This document shows, one piece after another, positions 49,281 to 61,460 of a DNA stretch of 64,000 nt (position 1 is its first letter; each line of letters begins with the position of its first letter). The notes under the pieces are model-generated. The model was not told where the DNA came from and searched no databases. It worked only from the letters and a program-made list of their open reading frames with translations. A program made the position numbers and the translations under genes. Source of the DNA: Anaeramoeba flamelloides (Eukaryota > Metamonada > Anaeramoebidae); assembly GCA_027625915.1 (NCBI GenBank), contig JANTQA010000008.1, forward strand, positions 9,797,001 to 9,861,000, written 5' to 3'.

Positions 49281-49329
49281 TGAATCTTTTTTAAAAAATG
49301 ATAACTTGTGATAATTGAAAATTCAGGTT

Positions 49330-50352
49330 ATTATATCAACAGTCTTTTAATGATTTTTGTGAGCCAATTTCTTAAATTCTCTTTATTCGGAACCAATTGA
49401 AGGTCAATATCTGAATTTAAAATCATTTTAATTATTAACATTATTTAAGGAGGAGAATTCCTGAATAATTCTTCAGACACTCTACAATTGACGTCTTTTT
49501 GTATTGGTTAAGATTCTTATGATCAGTCTATTATCCAAAGATTAAAATTAATTACAATTTTGTAAAAATTGAAGATTTTTTTGTTTTTATACAGTTTTGA
49601 TAATATTGTAAAATAGCCATGAAACCCAAAGTTCCAATTTGTTTTAGTATTGACTCATGGGGAAATTAAACATTTTTACAGAGTTATTAGTCCTTTTGTC
49701 AATATACCTGACCTAAATTGAAAAACTAATTGATGAATATCTTCCTATGTTTGGTGAATGAAGTTAGAGAAGATCAACAAAGAAAAACTGAAAAAAACTC
49801 TTCAAACAGATTTAAAGTAAAAAAAAATTTTTTTAAATCTTTGGATACTAGACTGGTCGTAAGATTGTTAGTCAAGATGAAAAGCGAGAAATAAGTGATT
49901 ATTCCAAAGAATTCTTCTGAAAAGTGTATCCTAAAAGTATTTCTATTTAGAGAAATATACAACCTGGTATATATGGTTTTATTTGTTGTCAGTAAATTGT
50001 TCAAACTGTACCTGACCTTTCCGGCTATTGTATGTAGATTTAAAATATAGAATTTTATTTTTGTTAAATTGTTTTGAACAAGTACTCAATTTCAGGATCT
50101 GTGAATTTTTAAATTCTGTTTAACCTCCTAATAATGAACTTCAAATTATCCCAAGTAAATACAAATTTAGGAAATTAATATTTTTGATTTTTTAATGATA
50201 TTTTACTATTTTGAAAAAAAGTCTTTCTTCAGGTGGACGGCTAAAAAATCAAAATTATATTGCTAAATCATCAATTCATATCTTTTCCAGTAAATTATTG
50301 TATCGGGTGTACAAACCGGACATTCATCAAACAGTAATGGGGCCAAAGTGAA
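49330..50352. other. interrupted coding-like region, unassigned
   Basis: On the plus strand several adjacent frames have good composition: PKVPICFSIDSWG, THGEIKHFYRVISPFVN, LIDEYLPMFGE, VREDQQRKTEKNSSNRFKV and, last, RLKNQNYIAKSSIHIF with YRVYKPDIHQTVMGP. They lie in different frames with no clear introns, so this looks like a decayed gene with several breaks. On the minus strand near 49340-49530 other frames look similar (VECLKNYSGILLL, DIDLQLVPNKENLRNW). Origin (host gene or element) is unknown. Confidence 0.35.
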
Positions 50353-50959
50353 ATAATATTTCTATAAAATTTAATTTCATTTAGGATTTGTCCTTGTTTT
50401 AAAATCTAAAAATAATCTATTTAAAAAAACTTTTTTTTCAAATTTTGGAATTTTTCCAACAAGAAAAAATAAATGATTAATTTGAATATTATTTATTACT
50501 GATCCCCAAATTCTAATCACAGTTAAATTTTTAAATAGTAAAATTGAATAAATTAATATTCAGTATTACTGATAACATTTTATGATCTATAACCTTTTTT
50601 TTTTTTTTCTTATCTAATAAACTTTTTTACTCAGAGGACTACAATTTTATTGATTAAATAGAAAATATTCTTTCATTTTTATCAATTATTATTTAAAATA
50701 AATTTATAGTTAAGAATCATTTATTCCAATTTAGTCGTTTTTTTTTTTTGTTTTTCAATTTTTTTTTTCTATACTTTTTTCCAATTTTTAATTTAAAAAG
50801 TAAATTTAAAAAAAAAAAATAATATTTGAAATCCCAAATTCGCCTGAAAGTAATCGAGTGTTTTATAATTTATTTCAAAATGAAGACATTTTCACGTTAA
50901 AAATATAATTTTCAAAAAATTTTAATTTCTTTTTTTTTTTTTTTTTTTATTGAGGAAGA

Positions 50960-52330
50960 AGTGCAATTTACACTCTAGATGCCCTTATACTTGAATGTCC
51001 TTTCAGAAATTTAAGCGTAAAATCATAGATTTTACGATTATTGATTAATTAAAATAGTCTCACACTGTCACAGTTTAAAATTATTTGATTAAAATTTAAT
51101 TCTTTTAATTTGTTATAAAATATTAATCTATATTTTTCATAGGAAGGACAGACCCTTAAAAAATGATCAATATTTTCTATAATGTCCTTTTTCTTATACT
51201 TTATACATAGAGGACAAAATTTATTTGAATTTTTTTTTCATAACATAGTAATATCTATTTAAGCAGTTTTTAAACGACCTAAATTTTAACAATATTCAAC
51301 TTGATGGATAACTTAAATATTTTTGGGTAACAAATAAATATTTTTGGTTTTTTATTATTTAAAATATTTTTATAGTGTGTCTATGTTTTCCAGAATTCAA
51401 AAGAATAGAGAAAAATCTTTGATTTTACTTAATTCTTTTGAATTCTGGAAAACCTAACGACACTTACAACTTGTAGAATTTAGCAACTCATTGTATTTAT
51501 ATTTATAAATTCCTTTTGGAAGAATCTTTAGGTTTGATTGAATTCCAATTAATTTTATTGTTGATTCTTTGATTGAATTTTATTAATTTTTCCAAATAAG
51601 GCAGACTTAATTCTTTTAATTTGTTTTTAAATTTAAATTTCTTTTTATTGACTGAAATTACTAAATTTTCGAATTTTAATTCTGTTTTGTATAAAAGAAT
51701 TGGTGTGTTTCTTTTTATTTTGCATAATACAGTAATACATGAATTAATCCAAGAATTTAAATAATTTATCGTTGTTATTTATTTATTATATATTTCTAAT
51801 CCATATGTTAATTGGCTTAATATAAAAGACTTAAGTATCTAATTTTCATATTATTTGTTAGTAGAATTGTTATTGAATAATTGTTTATAATTATTATAAG
51901 TTTCCTTTGCCTTTTTCAGATTATATACTAAGTGTGAAATTTTATCCAAAAAAATTTTTAATTTCTAAAAGATCTTGAGATATTTTTACAGTGTATTCAA
52001 AAGAAATAAAATCAACTTTTTTCTACTATTTTCTTTTTAAGGAAATTTTAAAGTTGATTAACATATTTCTTTAATGAATATCAAATTTAATCTAAAGTTT
52101 ATTAACACATCTGTCCAAAAAAAATCTTTAGTTACTCAATTCTTAAAACAGTTAAATTATCATTTTTGGCTGGAAATCTTTGTGCGAAATCAATTTTATA
52201 TCTTCGAAAGACCCAAATACAAAAATGACAAGTTTTTATAAACTGGCCTCAATATAGTTCTTTTTATTACCTTTCAAAATTTTATCAACAAATAACATTT
52301 CTTTCTTTTCATAGAACTGACACAACAAAA
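50960..52330 (-). mobile_element. LINE (non-LTR retrotransposon) 3' remnant
   Basis: Read on the minus strand, the C-terminal part of an ORF2 reverse transcriptase is recognisable. A thumb-region motif LKSFILSQLTYGLEIYNK lies near 51840-51785. The zf-RVT zinc motif lies near 51240-51100: KFCPLCIKYKKKDIIENIDH, then FLRVCPSYEKYR (Cys-X2-Cys...His...Cys). Upstream, FRRYKIDFAQRFPAKND near 52200 fits the RT-thumb linker. Several stops and frame changes separate these pieces, so it is dead. It is 5'-truncated; no palm YADD box was found. A perfect hairpin is inserted between the thumb and the zinc motif. Confidence 0.7.
51386..51452. repeat. perfect 21-bp-arm hairpin
   Basis: The left arm 51386-51406 and right arm 51432-51452 are exact inverses (core CCAGAATTCAAAAGAAT) with a 25-base loop. 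A diverged version lies at about 7016-7085 in repeat J. CTAACG follows both. Confidence 0.85.
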
Positions 52331-54268
52331 ATTTTAATCTTCTGTTATAGAAATTATAATAAAAACATCATTCATTGATTAAATACTGTATCCTAGAATA
52401 TAATTAAAAATTACATTTAAAAAATATTAAAAACAAATTTTAATTATTCAATAACTATTTACACATTTTCACTTTACACTTCCTTATTTTCTCCTTCAAT
52501 TCTATTCTTTTATCAGTAAAAAAATAATTTTTGAAACGAAATTAAAGTAATCAGAGAAACTAGAGTGTTATATACACTTCTTTCTGAAGAATAATAAAAA
52601 TGATAATAGGAAATATTTTTAAACTCAAAATAACATTTTATTTATTCGCTTCGCCAAAATAGTACAATAAATTAGGCAGAAAATAAAGTATTACAAAGAA
52701 GAAAATCAACAATTTTGTATTCTAAAAAATAATTTTTAAGCTGTTTAAATTTTTTTTTGGGATTTTGAACAAGTTAGATACATAAATATTATGAATAAAC
52801 AGATAAAATTGTAATTTTAATGGGTTCCATAGGTTTTTTAATCTTATACAGTCGAAATAAAATTATTTTTAGCAAGATCCTTTTAAATATACAATATTTT
52901 ATTCCCAAATTAATTATATATTAAATTCTATAATAATCCATGATCTGAGATATCCAAGACAACAACAAAAATTTTAATTATTTTTTCGTCAATTTGGCTT
53001 AAGGAAATTAACCATTACTCGTTCAAAAAATAAAAAATCGGCTTGTCTAAAAAAAAATTTTGATAGAATATAATTTTATAATTATCTTACCCAAATGTAA
53101 TAATTTCCTTACCCATTTGTCAAAAAATGTGAAACACAGTTTTTAATTGGGAAAATTTTTGAAAAAAAAGAAGTAAAATAATTTAAAAGAAGAAACAAAT
53201 TAACTTCAAATAATAATCGATTGTATTATTTCCAACAAACACAATTACAATTTAAATCAACTTTTCCTATCAAAATTGTTTGATCTAGTTTTGGAGATCT
53301 CAAAAATTGTCAATTTTTTGAACAAATTTTTAATCATTGATCAATCAAAGAAAAACCCATACCAAAAGATAGTAATAAAAAACGGTTAATGTGTTGAATC
53401 CTTCATAAGTCTTTAATTCTTTGATTTATTCTTTTAATAATTGATCTAACTTTGAATTTTCAAGTTCTATTACCTTTCCCAATTAAATACCTTGTTTCAC
53501 TTTTTTTCCAGTTTAAAACCTCACAAAAACTGATAAATCCAGAAGAATAATTTTCGTTCAATTTCTATTTTAAAAGATCTTTCAAAATATTACAAATCTT
53601 AGAACTTTACTTTTTAAACAATTGGAGACAAAGAGTATTTAAAAAACCAACTAATTTTACAAGGTTTCTTTAAATTTAAACAAATAAAAGGCTTTAATTA
53701 ATTACTATTCAAAACTTGTGTAAAAATTTTGTAATAAGAATTGGCAGTAAAAATTTTCAAACATATATTTGAATTTATCAGATTGATTGGACTCGTTTAT
53801 CAATGAAATTACCACTTGAACTGATATTTAAAACTCAATCTAGACCACGAAAAGTTTGTATATTTTATACTTTTTGAATTAAAATGCCATCTTTAGAAAT
53901 CCTAAATCACATCAAGACAAACATTCTAGAAAACAAAAAAAAAAAGATAGAGTACAAAATTCAAGTAAAAACGATTCAAATTTATTGGTTTTTGTTATAA
54001 AACAGAATACAATCACAATAGAAAGCAAATACTTTTGAAGCAAAATCAAAAAATCCTGAACAATCAAAAAATTTTTCTCCTTAATATCCAAAGACTGAAT
54101 TGTGTTTTATGTGAAACAAAAATAAAAGTTCAAAACTACAACCAAAACTCTTATTTTTCATTTTTTTTATTCTTTTTCAACAAAAAAAAAAAACTTTTTA
54201 TTGATTATCACAAACTCTTTTCTTTCTTGATTTATTCAAGCATTTAAACACACACAACCTTATCAAAT
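52331..54268. other. AT-rich intergenic DNA upstream of the BTB gene
   Basis: I see no gene. Part of 53140-53300 (CAGTTTTTAATTGGGAAA) faintly resembles MITE family C. The last 250 bp before 54269 should hold the promoter and 5' leader of the BTB gene; no clear core element is visible. Confidence 0.5.
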
Positions 54269-55732
54269 ATGACCAACAGTTTAGAAAAGATCTTAAAAGG
54301 GCTATTTAATGAAGAAGAAATTGCGGATGTCCATTTCAGCATTGGCAAGAAATCCAAGAACTTTTTCGCACATCGGGTGATCTTAGCATCGTCAAGCCCT
54401 GTTTTTAAAAATTTATTTTTTGGAGGCGATTGGAAAGAGATCGCATTATCGTTAGGACAAACACAAATTAAATTACCACAATTTGAAAGCAGCGCCTTTT
54501 CGCTTGTTTTGGAGTATATTTATTTGCGTAGGATGAGCAAATCGATTGGTTCGAATAATGTGTTTGAAATCTTGGCCATCTGTAGCGAATACCAAATCGA
54601 GGATTTGTTAGACAGGTGCTTTGCATGGCTCTCCAAGCATTTAAATCCCGAGACATGTATTAAGATTTTGGAAAGCTCGCTTCAGCACCGGAGAGAAAAT
54701 CTGTCGCAGCAGACATTAAACTATATTGAAAAGAATTCGAAGCAGCTCTTCACCACAGAAAGGTGCTTTGACTTTTTAAACGAAAACACTGTCAAAAAAA
54801 TGCTTACCTCGGACAACCTTGAGTGTACGGAAATGGATCTGTATCGCAGGGCGGTTGAATATGGGAGATGGTGTTGCAACAATTTTTATCAAGAGGAAAC
54901 GATTCCAAATCTCCAGAACTTTCTTCAAGACATCCTGCCACTGATTCGGTTTAACTTGCTCTCCCAGGACGAGTTAGAAACAATTCGGAAAGAGGGAATT
55001 GCAGACATCTCCTCGGTCTTAATTGACGCAGAAAACGAAAGCGGGAAATGCCGGAGGATGAAAAAAAGCAAGGAGCAAATTAAGGTCCTGTTGATCGCAG
55101 CAGATGAAGACAAGTCCTTCCGTGAAGACGTGAGGGGCACACTCAAGGAATACGGGATCAAATCAATTTCAACAATGACCGGGACCAAAAGCACGCCCAA
55201 GATCACAAAGCTATGCAATTACGATGTCATCTTTTTGTATTCAAACAATTACTTCCGCGATCCAGTTTTATTGGGCAACAGGCTGGCAAACTTTGTTGAG
55301 CAAGGAGGCAACTTGATTGTTTGTGCTTACCCTGCCTTGTTAAATAAAAACACTCGCGAAAATCTCAAAGGGAGACTCGTTTCAGAGGGCTTTTTGCCAA
55401 TCCAAAAAAATAAATCGATCCTGAGCAAGCAAGTGAAATTAGGGAGAATTGTCTCAAGGTCAAGCCCCATTTTACGAGGAGTAAAGAACTTTGATTGCGG
55501 TGAAAAAAGTTACCATATAGCAACAACCCTGACAGATAATTCTTCAGCAGTTGCGTTGTATACAGATGGTACAACCTTTATCGCGGAAAAATGCCTAAAA
55601 GCAGGTTTTGGCAAGGTCGTTGTACTCAACTTTTTCCCACATTCCAGTTCAATCGATAGCAAATTTTGGAAAAAAAATACAGACGGCGGTAAAATTATGG
55701 CTAATTCAATCGAATATGTAGTTAATGATTAA
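54269..55732 (+). CDS. BTB-BACK protein fused to a glutamine-amidotransferase-like domain
   Basis: 487 residues in one exon from an ATG at 54269. BTB/POZ is at about 10-120 (ADVHFSIGKKSKNFFAHRVI, then SSPVFKNLFFG and EYQIEDLL). BACK follows at about 125-245 (AWLSKHLNPETCIKILE). From about 270 to the end there is an alpha/beta domain of the class I glutamine amidotransferase/ThuA-like fold: KVLLIAADEDKSFREDV, a central YDVIFLYSNNYFRDPVLLGN and LANFVEQGGNLIVCAYPALL, and a late strand GFGKVVVLNFFPHSS. BTB-BACK proteins usually recruit cullin-3 ubiquitin ligase, with the C-terminal domain choosing the substrate; here a GATase-like fold takes the usual Kelch place. No clear catalytic Cys-His-Glu triad is seen, so a binding role is more likely. 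GC is about 40 percent. Confidence 0.85.
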   Translation: MTNSLEKILKGLFNEEEIADVHFSIGKKSKNFFAHRVILASSSPVFKNLFFGGDWKEIALSLGQTQIKLPQFESSAFSLVLEYIYLRRMSKSIGSNNVFEILAICSEYQIEDLLDRCFAWLSKHLNPETCIKILESSLQHRRENLSQQTLNYIEKNSKQLFTTERCFDFLNENTVKKMLTSDNLECTEMDLYRRAVEYGRWCCNNFYQEETIPNLQNFLQDILPLIRFNLLSQDELETIRKEGIADISSVLIDAENESGKCRRMKKSKEQIKVLLIAADEDKSFREDVRGTLKEYGIKSISTMTGTKSTPKITKLCNYDVIFLYSNNYFRDPVLLGNRLANFVEQGGNLIVCAYPALLNKNTRENLKGRLVSEGFLPIQKNKSILSKQVKLGRIVSRSSPILRGVKNFDCGEKSYHIATTLTDNSSAVALYTDGTTFIAEKCLKAGFGKVVVLNFFPHSSSIDSKFWKKNTDGGKIMANSIEYVVND

Positions 55733-58189
55733 GTGGGTGCTAGATTTTTGTCTATTATTATGTTCACTAGACTTGATATTCCTTATCTTCTTTTAAATAT
55801 ATATTTTTAAAAATTTTTAATTATTCAAATTAATTGAGAATTAATTCATTTATATGGACTTATTGAAAATATTTTATTTAATTTTTATTCTTCTTTATTT
55901 ATTTTTTTGTTTTTTCATTTATATACAAGATAATAAAAGTAAAAAAAAAAAACTCTATTAATTTGAATTGATTTTTCTGATCACTCATTATTAAATATGT
56001 CTTTCTCTACAATTTTGTTATTTTTAATTTTTTCAAATTTGCAGCTAACAACATCAGAAATAATTTTCATTGTTATTTGAAGATTAAAAAATTGGATGAG
56101 AATTGTTGATCAATAAACTAATAAAGAAAAAAAAATAATAAAAGAGAAACAACTCAAACATTTTTTGAAATATTTTGGAAACATGAATAAAAATCTATTA
56201 ATTTGGAATTGCATTTAGATTTCAAATTGAAATTTGATGTTAACTTGGTTATACAAGATTAGTTACTCAGTTTTTTGATTATAATAGATTGATACAAAAT
56301 TGATTTGTATTGAAAAATGAAATGCATTGAAATAAAATAATTTTAAGAAACATAAGAAGGTATTTAATGTTTTTTGGAATAATTATTTTGAAAACAACTT
56401 TCTTAACAATTTCAAAACTGTAAAGAATTATAATTTTATTAAGTATTGAATTTTGTAAAATAGTATTTAATTACTTTTTTTGAAGTGAAATTTTAATAAA
56501 AAAAATTAAAAATTCATTATTCATAGGGAATTTGGTACTCTTTTTTATTGATGATATTTCTTTTTTTTTATTTGAGATTATTTATTACTGAGTGGGTTTT
56601 AATTATTTAAAAAATACAACTGAAAAGAAACCGGTTCTTAACTTGGATATTTTTAACTGAATTTAAAAAAATGAGTAAAATTTATAGTTTAAATCGTTTC
56701 ATTTAAATCCTACAAGTCACATATTTATCCTAACGTTAAAGTGGTTTTTTTTTGTTTGTTTGAAAGAATAATTGAGAGATTTTACTCTATCTTTTCCAAT
56801 TTAAAACAATTTAATGATATTATAATACTTAATATTAATAACATATTATCTATTAATTTTGTATTATTTATAATCTTTTCGTGAGGTTTTTAACACTGTA
56901 GTGAATTTTGGGAAAAGTTTTAAAGAGCAAAGTAGAATGAAAAGGGTTTTATTTACTGAATAAATAATAATAATAATAATAATAATAAATCATCTTACTT
57001 GGATATATTTTTAATTTTACAAACAAAGGATATTTTTATTAATTTATTTTGGAATTTTAATTATTTTCTGTATTCTCTTGTTTTGTATTTTGATTTATTT
57101 TTATTATTATTATTACCTTTTCTTAATAAATAACAAAATAATGTTTAAAAAATTACTTTTATACATTATTGAAAAAATATTGAGAAAATTATCTGAAACA
57201 AAAAGAATCTAAATGATGATTTTTTTCGAAAAATTGTATTTTATTAAAAACCTATCAAAAAAAAAAAATGAATTAATTTAGACAATTTATTTAATTGTAA
57301 TGATTTAGAATTATCATATTAATTGATTTGAAATATTATAATCAAATCAATTATATGAAATTAACTATTCTGGTATTTGACGTGAGAAAGAGTAAAATTT
57401 ACCAAAAAACTTTAAAAAAGTTAAAGAAAATTTCAAAAAAATCAAAATGATTTTTACCAAAAAAATAAATTAGCTAATGGGAGTAAAACCAAAAATTTTT
57501 AAATAGATATACATTATTCAAATATTTTAGGGCATAGTTATTTTCAATCTAACTCAAAAATATTTCAACTCAAAAGTTGTTTAGATAAATAAAAAATGTT
57601 ACATAAAAATTAAAAATTGATCCATCTTCACTGGGGAGATATTTTTTTAAAAATGAAACCAAAATAGACCAAGTAATAATTTCGATTTATAAAAGAAGAT
57701 TGAAACTCATAAATAAATTGGAAATTCTTGTTTTTTGAGACACATCCAAAAATGTAAAATTTTTAAAAAAAGGCAAGGAAAAGTTTAATTAGGTAATATA
57801 AAGTTTAAAACTTCTATAGATTTAGATCTTAATAAATTTAGAGAAAACTTAATAATAAAGAGTTCTGGACTGAAAAGTCAAGAATATTTACAATAATATT
57901 AGATATAATAAAAATATAAACAAAGTAAATCGTGTCGTGTAGTAAAGTGTTGTAGAGTACTGTAGAGTTCCTAGGTTTTTTTTAATTTCCATATTTTATA
58001 TACAATTTATTAAATTAAAAACACAGAATGGCTGAATGAGTAAATTAACCCTCCCCTTCAGAATACAAAAGTAACCAAATATTAATATTTTAGCTTAAAT
58101 CTCATTGTAAAAATTTGTACATCACAGAAATCAAAAATTAGGAAATATATATATATACATTTGCTGTATTATTCAAGGTGTGATATTAA
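55733..58189. other. AT-rich intergenic DNA
   Basis: Homopolymer-rich, with an (AAT)n run near 56966-56990 and a GTAGAGT-type reiteration near 57940-57975. No gene supported. Confidence 0.55.
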
Positions 58190-58650
58190 ACCGCATTTAA
58201 GTAACATAGTATTAATATTTTTATATCTAATCATTTTTATCCAAAAAAAAAAAACAAATTATAATATTTTAAAAGAAATAAATATAAATCAGTGTTTCTA
58301 AAATGTTGAAACACAAAATAAAAAAATGTATTGGTAAATTTATTGAAATTTCAACAATAATCATTGATCGATAAAATAATTTGATACAAATGACTAATTG
58401 TATGTGTTTTTTCTCTTGAACAAACTCAACATTAACTTTCTATCAGTCATTGGAAAAAAATATTCCAAGATCTAAACAAACAGATTTCGTAACTACAAAT
58501 AAGAAAATGAAAACATAAACAAAAAGACAAAAAATGAAATTGTTTGTAAAATCAAAATTATTTCCAAATTGAATGTAAAGTGTAGTATTGGTATTCTTTC
58601 AACTGTTTTTGCTTTACAAATTTTTGGAATTTAGTTTAGAAGTGAAATTA
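58190..58650. repeat. dispersed repeat H, copy 4
   Basis: It follows copy 2 (26760-27290) closely: ACCGCATTTAAGTAAC, ATTTCAACAATAATCATTGATCG, CCAAGATCTAA and TATTCTTTCAACTGTTT. Confidence 0.7.
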
Positions 58651-58874
58651 GCGTATATAATTCTTTCTTTGGTAACAAAAATAAAAAGACAAAACAAAAA
58701 ATATTTTGAATCTATTAAAATGTTTTAAAAAAAATAAAAAAGCTGAAAAAAAGAAAAACAAAAAGTAAAAAATAAAAATTTTCAAAAAGTGAAAATAAAT
58801 ACAGTATTTATTTCTAATTAAAAACTTCTTCTTCTTTTTTTTTTTTCCCTTTTAATGATTACTTTTTAAAAAAA

Positions 58875-60472
58875 TTATTGTGATTCATTATCGATTTGTG
58901 ATTGTTCATCATCATTTTTCTCTTGAAAGGAATCTGATGAAGTTTCCAAACTAAAACCAAACCCATCTTCATTTTCACCATCCACATCAAAAATTAATTT
59001 ATGTGTAGTTTTTGATTTGGATTGTTTCCTTAATTTGACAATGAAAACGATTATTATTAACAACAGTATTAAAATGGCTGTTAATACACCAGATATAAAT
59101 AAAATATAATAATGTTTACTAATAGGCTCAGCGTTTTCTTTGTGATTTATTTGATGAGTAGATGTTGGTGTTGGGATTGGGGTGGGTACATAATTAAAAT
59201 ATGAAATCGTTTCTGGTATTATTGCATCATCATTTTCTAAATCCCAAATCAAAATTCTATAATCTGAAGGTAAAAAAGTGAATTCCAGTGGTAATATTTC
59301 TTCATTCTTGATCACGTTTTTATCTTTCTTTCCATTGCCAACATTATTCATTGAATAAATTTCTCTCCAAGCAAAGGTAAGTTGTTGGTCCGAATAAAAA
59401 TTTGGAAAAATAGTCTTAAGGGTAATCCCGTAAGAGGAAAAGAGATAGTTTTGATATAAAAAGAACATATTATCTTCAACTTCTCCGCCAGGGAAACTAA
59501 TAGGGCTAACCTTTACTGAAAGATCATTCTTTCCACCAATAGTAACTGTTTTAGCAAGTTCATTTTCCAAGATTTTAGCAGCAAAAACTGCGCATGTTGA
59601 GCCACATCTCCCATCGGATAATACAAGAACCTTTTCGGGTTTGTAATATAACTCATTTGTGTTTTCCCAAGATAAATCGACGGGTTCGTGGACTAATGAA
59701 GAATATCCATGAATTTTCTCTCCTCGTGTATAGTTGTTTCCCTGGAAATACCAAATATTTGATTCAAATTCCTTTTCATTGGCATCAAGCCAATATTTGG
59801 GTGAAAAGAAATTGTCCTTTTCATTCAAACATTCTTCGTTTAATTCACATTTAGAAAACATTTCATCATGTAAATCAGAATGTCTAAAATCGTAATTGCC
59901 AATTTTAGGATCTGGGTATTCCTCGGTGCCAAATATATAATAAAATAATTGATAACCTAAATCAATGATGCCCCCTCCATTGTTACGTAAATCAATAACC
60001 AAATATTCCACATCATGTTGGTATAAATAATCATAAATTTGTTCAATTTGATATTTAAAGCCTTGTACATTATCAGGCGCAAAATTATAAATTCGAATAA
60101 TACCATGCAACGTTTCAGAATTGCTTTTTAGATTTGTTTCATTATAAATTTTAAAACTAATTCCATATTTTTTTTGAAAAATAGTAAGTAATTCACCAGA
60201 ATTTATTTTATTTTCGATTCTATTTTCTATTTCTGTTTCCGTTTTTGCTTCTGTTACTGTTTTAGTTTTTGTTTTTGTCTCTGTTTCTGTTTGACTTGAA
60301 TATTTTAATTGTGTTTCTGGAATTTCTTCTTGATCATCGTGTTGCTTCGTTGCCGATAAAGAAGTTAAAAGTTTTTCATGTAGAATTCTTTTTGGTGGCA
60401 ATAAATTTTTGGAATTTGCATTTTCCCTTATGATATTCTTTTGAAAATCTCTTGTTGTGGATAATACACCCT
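58875..60472 (-). CDS. S41-family (tail-specific-like) serine peptidase, membrane anchored, last exon
   Basis: The frame is open for 531 codons from a TTAATAG acceptor at 60473; the ATG and signal peptide must lie in upstream exons not found. A Thr/Glu/Lys repeat (TETETKTKTKTVTE) precedes the peptidase core. The core has VEYLVIDLRNNGGG and VLVLSDGRCGSTCAVFAAK, the S41 signature with the catalytic Ser in GST. The pattern resembles the fungal and protist membrane S41 group more than bacterial CtpA; no PDZ domain is seen. A single membrane helix (YYILFISGVLTAILILLL and on) lies about 75 residues from the C-terminus and is followed by an acidic/Ser tail. So the peptidase would face the lumen or outside. 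A Pro/Thr linker (PTPIPTPTST) joins the two. MITE D3 lies just upstream, probably in an intron. Confidence 0.85.
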
Positions 60473-60628
60473 CTATTAATTAAATATTTACCAATTTTTA
60501 TTGAAATTTATCATGAAAAGAAGTAAAATTAAAAAAAAAATTAAAAAAAATAAAAAATGTTTCAATTTTAAATGGATTTAAGAATTTTTTTATAATTATT
60601 GGAAAAATTAAATATTTTAAAAAGTAAA

Positions 60629-61208
60629 ATATGTCCCTATGACCCAAAAAACACTAAAAATGGAAAACTGTTCAAATACTTTCCTTTAATACAATTAAAA
60701 AGACTAAATGAAAAAATAAAAATATATAAAGTTTCCATTTAGCTTTTTCTTGAAAACATTTTTTGTTAAAATCATTGAATTCAAACTTGAAATTATGTAT
60801 ATTTTTAGATACACTATCTTATTTAAACTCATTTACTAAAACAAATTCGAAATTATGTGAATTTTTTTTTCACAAAAGGGACTAATGTGGTCTTCAAATG
60901 TTTTTTTTTTAGTTTTAAATGGTAAAATTAAAAAAAAGTTAAACTAAAAAGATAAACTCTCTGGAAAAGTATTCTAATTAAATATATTAACTTATTCTTT
61001 GATTTCAAAATTTTCTCAACCCCAATTTTTCAAAAAAAAATAAAAAAGTGCACCCTAATTTCAAAAAATATTTTTGATATTCGAAAGTTGAAAGTGTTTT
61101 GATTCTACAAAAATTTATCCCAGTGGTTAATTTAATTAAGTTATAAACTTAGATTTCGAAAAATATTAATCAGAAAAAAATAGTGCTTAATTTTATTAAG
61201 GACATATA
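60629..61208. mobile_element. MITE family D, copy 3
   Basis: It starts ATATGTCCCTATGACCC and ends TTATTAAGGACATATA. It is nearly identical in order to copy 1 (34394-34972) and about the same length, so the family was active fairly recently compared with repeat H. Confidence 0.85.
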
Positions 61209-61460
61209 TGGAATCAAAAGCAAAAAATATATAGATATATAACTTTTTTTTTTTTTGAAATTTTTAGAAATCATTATAATACATTCTGATGTTTTTTAAA
61301 GAAATTTGCAATAATTTTACTTGATCTTTTCTTTTTTATCCTTAAGAGTTCTCTTTTTTATCTGTAATACTATTCCCCATTTTTTATTTTATTTTTTTTT
61401 TTTTATTTTTATTTTTTTACCAAATGATATTGCTTATAAATCATAATATAAACATTTAAG

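Noticed and set aside
50199-50352. Histone H2B-like reading of KLLYRVYKPDI
   Set aside because: The likeness covers only a few residues and the rest of the histone fold is absent.
53140-53480. Third copy of MITE C
   Set aside because: Only short words match and no terminal repeats are present.
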